NCBI RefSeq assembly: GCF_900108015.1
Contig: NZ_FNVP01000002.1
Span: forward strand, 186,001-250,000
DNA: 64,000 nt
From: Flavobacterium urumqiense
GTDB taxonomy: Bacteria; Bacteroidota; Bacteroidia; Flavobacteriales; Flavobacteriaceae
Reading direction: 5' to 3'
Numbering within the stretch: position 1 is the stretch's first letter; each line of letters begins with the position of its first letter. This document shows, in pieces, positions 26,383-35,088 of this stretch. A program made the translations under genes and the position numbers. The notes under the pieces are model-generated. The model worked only from the letters and a program-made list of their open reading frames with translations, did no database searches and was not told the origin of the DNA.

Positions 26383-29349
26383 TTAAAATGTTACGTTAAG
26401 ACCTACTGAAAAAGTTCTAGCTTTCGGATAAGATAAATAATCTATACCTGCCGAAGGTATACCATTTAAAGATTTGTTAGTATCAACTTCCGGATCAAAA
26501 CCTGAATATTTAGTAATTATAAATAAGTTAGAACCGTTTACATAAAAACGAGCAGATTTTACTTTAAAACGCTCTAAAACATTTCCTTTAACAGTGTAAC
26601 CGAAGGTTAAATTACCCATTCTAATAAAGTCTCCTTTTTCAAGGTATTTAGTAGATGGTGTATTAGCATCAGATCTTGATTGAACTGAATTTGCAACTTC
26701 TGGAGTTACGTTTTTACCTCCCAATTGATTTTGATAGAAAAGGGCGACATTAGTGTTGTTAAATAAATAATTCCCGAAATTTCCATATAATGATGTTGAG
26801 AAATCAAAACCTTTGTAGGCCAAACTTGTTGAAAAGCCTGCAGTCATTTTAGGTAAAGGCTGTTTATCTAACAATTTTACAGCGCCTCCATCTGCATATT
26901 GAGAAATTCCATTTGCATCATATCCTGTAAATGTTGGAAGATAATAAGTATACAACGGATATCCATCTTGAATTCTTTGAACATATGCATCACTCAGACC
27001 TTGCCCGTGAATGGCCCCAACGTTGTACACGTTTGCAGCACCAAGATTTTCAATAGTATTTGACAAGAATGCCACATTACCAGAAATGTCCCAAGTTAAA
27101 TCATCTGTATCAATTACTTTGTAAGATAATGAAACCTCAACTCCTTTATTTATTAAGTTAGCCGGTAAATTAGTATATTTAATACCTTGAGGAGATGGCT
27201 GTCCTGAGGTTGAAGGGATACCAACAATTAAGTCAGTAGTGTTTTTGTTGAAATAATCAACAGATCCCGTTAACTTATTATTAAGCAAAGCAAAGTCTGT
27301 CCCTACCCCGTAAGAAGTTGTAGTCTCCCAAGTTAGTTGAGAATTCGCATTGTTTACGATATTAAATTGATCCGGACCATTGTATTCAATTGTACCTACG
27401 GAAGAGTTTCTAGGAAATTCAGTATTACCTGTTTTACCGATATTTCCTCTTAATTTCAAATCATTAACTAATCCATCTTTTCCATCAACTAATTTGTAAG
27501 CCAGACCTAAAGAAGGGAAATTTCCGTATTTTTTACCCGCTGCTGTTTTGGATGAACCATCACGTCTTACCGTTAAATCTAGATTCAATTTATTATAGAA
27601 TGCTAATGATGCTCTAGCAAAAACAGATTGCATTTCAACTAATCCTTTATAAGAACCAGTTCTTGTTTCTGTTGGAATTCCACCTTCCATATTTTCTAAT
27701 AAATTAGCTTGTGTAGCAGCAAAACCTTTTGCAGATACGTAAGTACCATTAGATGCATAGTTATAGAAAGAATATCCAACAATTGCATTCAAGTTAATAT
27801 CTTTTGTAATATCTTTTGTAAATGTCAAATTGTGTTCAATAGTTTTATTTACTCTTTGATCATTAGAAACTGTCGCTTGTCCTCTGTACGTTTTCAAATC
27901 CGCAGGATTAGTAGCCGTTGCAAAATCTTGAATATTTAAATCTGGAGTAGCTTGTTGCTTTACAGAAGAATTAGACGTTTCGATACCAACAACCATGTTG
28001 TATTTCAAACTATTAGTTAATTTCACAGTAGTGGTTAGACTACCTAATAATTTAGACAAATCACCATTATTAGAGAACGAATTCATCAAATGAACAGGGT
28101 TAAGATAATCACCACTTACTCTTGTGAAACCTCCTGGCTGTGTTGGATCATAAACTGAACGCGTTGGATTCCAATACAATGCAGCACTTAATAAGTTACC
28201 AATATATCCTGTGTCATTAGTAATCAAACCTCTACGATCTTTGATATTAGAATAAGCTATACGAGTTTCTAATTTTACTTTACCATCGAAGAAATCATTT
28301 GAGTTGTAAAAACTTGCAGTAATTTTATCTAAACCAGTATTTCTTACAATACCATCCGTATTAGCCATACCCAAAGACACTCTAGTATTAGAATTGTCTG
28401 TTCCACTTGAGAAAGACAAATCATGATTTACAGTGCTACCTGTTTGCAATACTTGTTTTTTCCAATCGAATGCTCCACCAAAATGATTTGCTGTCTGACC
28501 TGGAGTTGCCGCAATAAATTCATCAGTAGATAAAACATCGAATTTTGAAGCATATGAAGAAGTCGTGTAAGAAGTAGAATAAGTTAATTCTGGCAATTTA
28601 GACTTTCCTTTCTTAGTTGTAATAATAATTACCCCATTAGCCCCTCTAGCTCCATAAATCGCCGTCGAAGAAGCATCTTTCAAAATAGACATACTTTCGA
28701 TATCATTTTGATTAATAAAACTCAATGGGTCTTTGGCGCTCATAGAACCTAAATTCATATTAGCACCACCTGCAGATACGTCACCTCCAGCTAAAGGCAC
28801 TCCATCTACAACAATAAGCGGTCCGTTACCCCCACGTAAAGTACCATTACCACGAATTCTTATTGAATTTGCAGCACCTGGCTCTCCACTTGAAGAAGTA
28901 ATTTGAACACCTGCGACTTTACCTCTTAAAAGTTCAGCAGGGTTAGTAGCAGCGACGTTGTCAAATTTCTTTGAACTCAATTGATCAACGGCACCTGTTG
29001 CGTCTTTCTTTTTAACAGAACCGTAACCGATAACCACTACTTCTTTTAATTCAGCTGAATCTTCTTTTAAGATTACTCTCACTGAGCTTTTTCCTGCTAC
29101 ATTTAATTCTTGGCTTTTAAGACCTATGTAACTAAAAACTAAAACTGGGTTTGACCCAACGTTTTTGATAGTAAACTTTCCATCGAGATCAGTTTGTGCT
29201 CCGTTTGTTGTTCCTTTTACTAATACCGAAGCCCCTGGAAGCGGACCGCTAGAATCAGATACTGTACCAGACACTTCTTGAGAATATGTCAAACTTGTAC
29301 AAAGCATCGTTAGAAACACCATCAAGCCTTTTAATAGACTATTTTTCAT
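26383..29349 (-). CDS. SusC/RagA-family TonB-dependent outer-membrane transporter
   Basis: The 988-residue receptor imports oligosaccharides across the outer membrane with energy from TonB. It has a signal peptide (to LTYSQ, residue 24), a carboxypeptidase-like regulatory domain (about 25-110, VSGTVSDSSGPLPGASVLVKG), a plug with the SusC signature SILKDASSTAIYGARGANGV, and a 22-strand barrel ending in KARTFSVGLNVTF with terminal Phe. It begins an operon with susD under a paired LacI-type operator (29450-29484) and a TAAGTTTG -7 box. Confidence 0.96.
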   Translation of the reverse strand: MKNSLLKGLMVFLTMLCTSLTYSQEVSGTVSDSSGPLPGASVLVKGTTNGAQTDLDGKFTIKNVGSNPVLVFSYIGLKSQELNVAGKSSVRVILKEDSAELKEVVVIGYGSVKKKDATGAVDQLSSKKFDNVAATNPAELLRGKVAGVQITSSSGEPGAANSIRIRGNGTLRGGNGPLIVVDGVPLAGGDVSAGGANMNLGSMSAKDPLSFINQNDIESMSILKDASSTAIYGARGANGVIIITTKKGKSKLPELTYSTSYTTSSYASKFDVLSTDEFIAATPGQTANHFGGAFDWKKQVLQTGSTVNHDLSFSSGTDNSNTRVSLGMANTDGIVRNTGLDKITASFYNSNDFFDGKVKLETRIAYSNIKDRRGLITNDTGYIGNLLSAALYWNPTRSVYDPTQPGGFTRVSGDYLNPVHLMNSFSNNGDLSKLLGSLTTTVKLTNSLKYNMVVGIETSNSSVKQQATPDLNIQDFATATNPADLKTYRGQATVSNDQRVNKTIEHNLTFTKDITKDINLNAIVGYSFYNYASNGTYVSAKGFAATQANLLENMEGGIPTETRTGSYKGLVEMQSVFARASLAFYNKLNLDLTVRRDGSSKTAAGKKYGNFPSLGLAYKLVDGKDGLVNDLKLRGNIGKTGNTEFPRNSSVGTIEYNGPDQFNIVNNANSQLTWETTTSYGVGTDFALLNNKLTGSVDYFNKNTTDLIVGIPSTSGQPSPQGIKYTNLPANLINKGVEVSLSYKVIDTDDLTWDISGNVAFLSNTIENLGAANVYNVGAIHGQGLSDAYVQRIQDGYPLYTYYLPTFTGYDANGISQYADGGAVKLLDKQPLPKMTAGFSTSLAYKGFDFSTSLYGNFGNYLFNNTNVALFYQNQLGGKNVTPEVANSVQSRSDANTPSTKYLEKGDFIRMGNLTFGYTVKGNVLERFKVKSARFYVNGSNLFIITKYSGFDPEVDTNKSLNGIPSAGIDYLSYPKARTFSVGLNVTF

Positions 29350-29405
29350 ACGTAATAAATAAGTTGGTTAATAATTTGTTTAATTGGTTTGTTTTAATAT
29401 CGAAT

Positions 29406-29413
29406 CAAACTTA
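29406..29413 (-). promoter_or_regulatory. -7 box of the susCD promoter
   Basis: The minus strand reads TAAGTTTG, an exact TAnnTTTG, 57 bases before the susC ATG. No TTTG is found 17-20 bases upstream, so the -33 element is missing. The identical box precedes the GH65 gene. Confidence 0.6.
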
Positions 29414-29449
29414 CTTATAATTTTATGATAATTTTATGAATATTATCAA

Positions 29450-29484
29450 CTATAACGTTTTCGTTGTATCGAAAACGTTTTCGA
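29450..29484. promoter_or_regulatory. paired LacI-family operators upstream of susC
   Basis: Two palindromes with centres at 29456/29457 (ATAACGTTTTCG, imperfect) and 29476/29477 (CGAAAACGTTTTCG, perfect), 20 bp apart. The proximal centre is about 44 bp above the -7 box, upstream of the core promoter rather than over it. Confidence 0.82.
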
Positions 29485-29524
29485 TTTTAAAAACAAATAC
29501 TTCAAAATATTAATAACAATGTTG

Positions 29525-29580
29525 TAAATGCCCTAAAATAAAGAGTGAATAAATAATAATTCTTTATTTTAGGGCATTTA
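29525..29580. repeat. 20 bp perfect inverted repeat between GH65 terminator and susC operators
   Basis: Left arm 29525-29544 and right arm 29561-29580 are exact reverse complements (core AAATGCCCTAAAATAAAGA), separated by 16 A/T-rich bases. No U-tract follows on either strand, so it does not look like an ordinary terminator. It may be a second protein-binding element, a processing signal, or the relic of a mobile element. Confidence 0.65.
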
Positions 29581-29798
29581 GTATCGGGAAACATTTATTA
29601 AAAAAAATGAGTTTTGACAAAAAAAATTTGTAACTATTTAATTCAAATATCTATTCCCTAAACATATAATAATAAATGTTAAATTGTAATAATTACCTTA
29701 TAATATAATTTTTCATCAAATAGTGGAGAACAAGGCTTGAATACCATTTCACGACAAAAAAGTTACACTTAAACAGATTTGGACTATTTTCAATAAAA

Positions 29799-29858
29799 AA
29801 GCCACCCATTCTAGCTTTAAATCATAACTATTTGATTAAAAACTAGAATGGATGGCTT
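29799..29858 (-). terminator. terminator of the GH65 gene
   Basis: Arms of 16 bases (29799-29814 and 29843-29858; core CTAGAATGG/CCATTCTAG) with one C-A mismatch and a 28-base loop are followed in the minus direction by six T. It stands 15 bases after the GH65 stop. Confidence 0.7.
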
Positions 29859-29873
29859 AAAAATTATCTTTTG

Positions 29874-31889
29874 CTATTCTATTGTGATTGTTTTATTATC
29901 AACTCCGATACCAATAATTTTTAAAGATTTCCATTTTTTTGGCAATAGCCCTTTATTGTATTTTAATCCATGATCGGTTTGTTCAACGCCTCCAAAACCA
30001 TAAATAATTGCTTGAAGCATAGCTCCAGCACCTGTTGCAAAATATGGATTATTACTATTCGCCGATTCTGAAAAAACACCAAATGGAGGACGACTATTTG
30101 GCAAGTACGATTTCACAAAATAGTTATATGCCTTTTCTTTATCGCCTAATCGCGCATAAAGAACAGATAAAACTCCTGAAGCCATTGCAGGGCCATCTTT
30201 TTTATCAATTTTTTCAACATAATATTCTAAATCCTTTTCGATTTGTGCTTTATCAGTAATAATATGTAAAGGATATGCCAATAAATTCACATCGGCTTGT
30301 TTTATAGTTTGTCCTTTATATCCTTTATAATTCTGTGTGATTCCATTTTCAGTATGAATTACTAATTTATCTGAAACAGCTTTCCATTTTGGATTAATCG
30401 GTTCATTTAGAATTGTTGCCGCTTTGATTGTGTTTTTCAAAGACTCAATCGCGGAAGCGTTTGTAAAAGCATTATCATCTACATGTTGTGCATACTCGTC
30501 TGCCCCTACAACATTCAATATAGAATAACTTCCGTCTTGATTTTTAACGGCACGGCTTACCCAAAAATCAGCAGTCTCTTTCAAAACAGCCCATTCTTTT
30601 TGCAACCACGCCTTGTCTTGAGTAAAAGCATAATAATTCCAAAACGCAATAGAAACATCCGCCGTAATATGTTGTTCGAAAATTCCTGTTAATGCCCATG
30701 TTGGAGTAGCTTCTTCACCAGTATCATCTGATTCCCACGGATACATTGCTCCTTTATAACCATATATGGTAGCTTTTTGTTTTGCCTTCTGCAAACGATC
30801 AGAACGATAATCCAAGCATGATTTTGCCATATCGGGCTGTAAAGCCAAAAGGGTTGGATACATCCAAAGTTCAGAATCCCAAAAAATATGTCCGTTATAC
30901 CCTTGAGAAGATAATCCCATAGGTGCAATGCTCTGCCTTGTCTCTGGGCGAATAAATGAATATAAATTGTACAAGGCAAAACGAACCCTTTGTTGTGCAT
31001 CTAAATCCCCTTGAATTTGAATATCGCCGGTATTCCATAATTCAGCCCAAGCTTGTTTATGTCGATTCAGCAAATTATCAATTCCTTGTTGTAAGGCATA
31101 AATAGGTTGTCTTTCTGATTCGTTTACAGGATCCGTGATATCCTTAGAAGTACAGATTCCACCTGCAATGGCAAACCTGTATTTTTGACCTTTTAAGAGT
31201 TTTTTTGAAAAACCAACTTCATTACCAGTTTGTTTTAATGTTTCGCTTTGTCCATCAAAAAGAAAAGTTGTAGCTGCTGAAACGGTGTATTTACCTGTCA
31301 ATGTTTTTGCAATTGTTCCAAAAACTGGCATCAAGTATTGATTGTCTTTCAAAACTCTAAATTGACTTTTTGCCCCCTTCAATTCATCAGGAACTGTCAT
31401 GTAATTGTTAGCATTTATTTCGATATCCTTGTTAGGAATAATTTCGACTATTGCCATAGCGGAATAAGGAACCGCTCGATTCGCTAAAATCGTATACTTA
31501 ATGCTCGCAAAATCTTTGAATGAAAATGACGTCGTGCTTGTTCCTTCTTTCATGGAAACGACCTGACTCCAATTATCGATATTATCGGATTTTATTTCCT
31601 GATTATTTATAGACAAATGGAGATTAAGAAATTCAATGCCTCTCACAATTCTACTGATACCATTTTCAGGAGAACCATCATACACTCCGTTTAATATTAT
31701 CTCTTTTGTCTTTAGAGGCGTATCATCTGTAACTATTCCTATTTGTCCATTCGCCATAGCAACACCATAATAATTTTCTCTGGAGTTTGCATACAAATGC
31801 CATTCGTCTGATTTTGTTTGACCAAAAACAATTGGACCAACAAAAAACAGAAACAAGACATTTTTTAAATTTGAAATCATAATTGTCAT
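29874..31889 (-). CDS. GH65 glycosidase, predicted periplasmic hydrolase (kojibiose/alpha-glucosidase type)
   Basis: The 671-residue protein has a signal peptide (to VFGQ, residue 24), a GH65 N-terminal beta-sandwich, and an (alpha/alpha)6 barrel with GHIFWDSELWMYP (residues 333-345), GAMYPWES (380-387), EQHITADV (405-412) and the catalytic acid in GADEY (Glu465). Where GH65 phosphorylases carry a Ser/Thr-rich phosphate loop, this protein has FSESANSNNPY with Glu608, 143 residues after the acid. The characterised F. johnsoniae hydrolase FjGH65A uses, as I recall, Glu472 and Glu616, the same spacing. A hydrolase releasing beta-glucose from alpha-glucosides such as kojibiose is therefore predicted. 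The second ATG, three codons later, is an equally good start. It is monocistronic. Confidence 0.88.
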   Translation of the reverse strand: MTIMISNLKNVLFLFFVGPIVFGQTKSDEWHLYANSRENYYGVAMANGQIGIVTDDTPLKTKEIILNGVYDGSPENGISRIVRGIEFLNLHLSINNQEIKSDNIDNWSQVVSMKEGTSTTSFSFKDFASIKYTILANRAVPYSAMAIVEIIPNKDIEINANNYMTVPDELKGAKSQFRVLKDNQYLMPVFGTIAKTLTGKYTVSAATTFLFDGQSETLKQTGNEVGFSKKLLKGQKYRFAIAGGICTSKDITDPVNESERQPIYALQQGIDNLLNRHKQAWAELWNTGDIQIQGDLDAQQRVRFALYNLYSFIRPETRQSIAPMGLSSQGYNGHIFWDSELWMYPTLLALQPDMAKSCLDYRSDRLQKAKQKATIYGYKGAMYPWESDDTGEEATPTWALTGIFEQHITADVSIAFWNYYAFTQDKAWLQKEWAVLKETADFWVSRAVKNQDGSYSILNVVGADEYAQHVDDNAFTNASAIESLKNTIKAATILNEPINPKWKAVSDKLVIHTENGITQNYKGYKGQTIKQADVNLLAYPLHIITDKAQIEKDLEYYVEKIDKKDGPAMASGVLSVLYARLGDKEKAYNYFVKSYLPNSRPPFGVFSESANSNNPYFATGAGAMLQAIIYGFGGVEQTDHGLKYNKGLLPKKWKSLKIIGIGVDNKTITIE

Positions 31890-31905
31890 TTTTTAATAAT
31901 TCACC

Positions 31906-31913
31906 CAAACTTA
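31906..31913 (-). promoter_or_regulatory. -7 box of the GH65 gene
   Basis: TAAGTTTG on the minus strand, 17 bases before the annotated ATG, identical to the susC box. It implies a very short leader. There is no TTTG at the -33 position. Confidence 0.55.
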
Positions 31914-31968
31914 TGTAATTTATTTATTAAAATATATTTTATCCCATTAACTACCAATAATTTAATAC

Positions 31969-32002
31969 CGACAACGTTTTCGGAATATCGAAAACGTTGT
32001 CG
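31969..32002. promoter_or_regulatory. paired LacI-family operators between GH65 and the GH32-remnant arm
   Basis: CGACAACGTTTTCG (31969-31982) and CGAAAACGTTGTCG (31989-32002) are exact reverse complements of one another, 20 bp centre to centre with a 6-base spacer. The pair lies between divergent genes and could serve both: the GH65 -7 box is about 63 bp away, and a TATATTTT element (32035-32042) is about 40 bp away on the plus side. Confidence 0.82.
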
Positions 32003-32075
32003 ATTTTTTGTAATTGGTTTATATCAAAAGGAATTATATTTTTATATTCTAATTTTAATAAAAAACACTTTGCAA

Positions 32076-32639
32076 ATGACGTTTACAGGAAATCCATCAT
32101 CAAAATGTATCTTTATTGTAAATTTATTATTATTACTTTCATGCAAACAAAATTCAGAAAATAACGACATTACAATAAATACCCGCAATAAAATAGAACG
32201 CAATATGTCAATCCTTTACGCGGAACCCTTTAGACCACAATTTCATTTTTCACCAAAAAAAAAATAGATGAATGATCCTAACGCTATGGTATATTACAAA
32301 GGCATATATCATTTGTTTTTCCAATATTATTGTAGCGACATAGTTTGGGGCCCGATGCACTGGGGTCATGCAGTTAATACTGATTTAATTCATTAGACTC
32401 CAAAAAAATAACGTCAGCGTGGGCAATCCTTTGGCACAGGAATTCATTGGATTTTCGCTGCTCTAATAACTTTATCAGGACCCGTAGTGATTGACCACTT
32501 TAAAGAAAATCCTTGGCCAATATTTGCCTTCTCTGCTTTTATGATGGTTTTGCAGCTGGTATTTGTTTTATTTATGATGCCAGAGACGAAAGGATTAACC
32601 TTGGAAGAATTAGAACATAAAATGTTTAAAAATGAATAA
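32076..32639 (+). pseudogene. GH32 (levanase/invertase-like) lipoprotein remnant fused by deletion to the C-terminus of a sugar porter
   Basis: The frame opens with a lipoprotein signal (LLLLLSCKQ) and runs into the GH32 start PQFHFSPKKK, then a TAG exactly where the family Trp (TGG) precedes MNDPN, the nucleophile motif. The frame goes on MNDPNAMVYYKGIYHLFFQY to GPMHWGHAVNTDLIH, where a second TAG again replaces the family Trp. After TPKK and a TAA the same frame continues as the end of an MFS sugar porter (RGQSFGTGIHW to MMPETKGLTLEELEHK). About 450 GH32 residues and the first 80-85% of the porter are missing, so a deletion joined two neighbouring genes. The remnant porter tail overlaps the fructokinase start by 8 bases, as in an intact operon. 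Confidence 0.88.
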
Positions 32640-33540
32640 TATAAAAAAAGAAATCAGTATTATCTGTTTTGGCGAAGTATTATTTGATGTTTTCCCAACA
32701 CATAAAAAAATCGGCGGAGCTCCATTGAATGTAGCATTTCGCCTCTCCTCACTTGGTATAAACACTCAAATAATAAGTAGAATTGGAAATGATGAAATTG
32801 GTACAGAATTATTAGCTTTCATACAAATAAATGGAGTCAATCCGGCTTTTGTCCAAAGTGATTCTCATTTAGAAACTGGGCAAGTAATCGTGAGATTAGA
32901 TAATAAGGGATCTGCTTCCTATACCATTAAACATCCAGTCGCTTGGGATAAAATACAATGCAACCCCGAAATAGAAAATGCTGTAAAAAAAGCGCATGCA
33001 TTTGTCTTCGGCAGCCTTGTTTGCAGGGATTTAACCTCTTACAACACCTTGTTAATACTAATAAATTATGCCAGGTACAAAATATTTGACGTCAATTTAC
33101 GCGCTCCTTTTTACACAAAAAAAATACTAATTAGATTAATGTTACAGTCCGATTTCATAAAATTTAATGATGATGAGTTATTCGAAATTTGTTCTTTCCT
33201 AAAATCACCCTATCATTCATTAGAGCAAAATATTCTTTTTATTGCTGAAAAAACCAACACGACCCATATTTGTGTTACTAAAGGCAATCACGGAGCCGTT
33301 TTATATTATAATGGAAAAATGTATTACAATAGCGGCTATAAAATTAATGTAATTGATACGGTAGGGTCTGGCGATTCCTTCCTAGCCGCATTACTAAGCA
33401 AACTATTAAAAGAAAATAATCCACAAGAAGCCATCGATTTTGCGTGCGCAATGGGTGCGTTAGTGGCAACTAATGAAGGTGCAAACCCGAAAATATCAGA
33501 AAAAAAGATTGAAAAATTTATAAATCCTTTTGACTTATAA
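32632..33540 (+). CDS. PfkB-family fructokinase (second copy)
   Basis: A 302-residue sugar kinase with no visible damage: ICFGEVLFDVFP, GGAPLNVAFRLSSLG and DTVGSGDSFLAALLSKL (Ser replaces Ala in the usual GAGD; the catalytic Asp remains). GGAPxNVA with GETGQVIV-like text is typical of Bacteroidetes fructokinases. It overlaps the porter remnant by 8 bases and is followed after 6 bases by a GH13 pseudogene, so it is an intact gene between two broken ones. Its transcription would depend on the promoter before the GH32 remnant. Confidence 0.85.
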   Translation: MNNIKKEISIICFGEVLFDVFPTHKKIGGAPLNVAFRLSSLGINTQIISRIGNDEIGTELLAFIQINGVNPAFVQSDSHLETGQVIVRLDNKGSASYTIKHPVAWDKIQCNPEIENAVKKAHAFVFGSLVCRDLTSYNTLLILINYARYKIFDVNLRAPFYTKKILIRLMLQSDFIKFNDDELFEICSFLKSPYHSLEQNILFIAEKTNTTHICVTKGNHGAVLYYNGKMYYNSGYKINVIDTVGSGDSFLAALLSKLLKENNPQEAIDFACAMGALVATNEGANPKISEKKIEKFINPFDL

Positions 33541-35047
<1,507 letters not shown>

Positions 35048-35088
35048 CAATTAAACTAAAATGGTAATTACTTTTTAAATTTTATTAA

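Larger units (their letters stand above)
29350..29873. other. 524-base intergenic region between susC and the GH65 gene
   Basis: From susC outward it holds the susC leader, the -7 box, the operator pair, a 20 bp perfect inverted repeat (29525-29580), about 210 bases of A/T-rich sequence in which I see no coding potential or RNA, and the GH65 terminator (29799-29858). Confidence 0.7.

Noticed and set aside
31723..31908. Short open frames opposite or out of frame with large genes
   Set aside because: They overlap well-supported genes, show no family motifs and are expected shadows of A/T-rich coding sequence.
32255..32400. Two TAG codons at conserved Trp positions could mean amber read-through
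   Set aside because: The gene is also truncated by a large deletion and carries a TAA soon after, and neighbouring genes are decaying, so ordinary loss by G-to-A changes is the simpler account.
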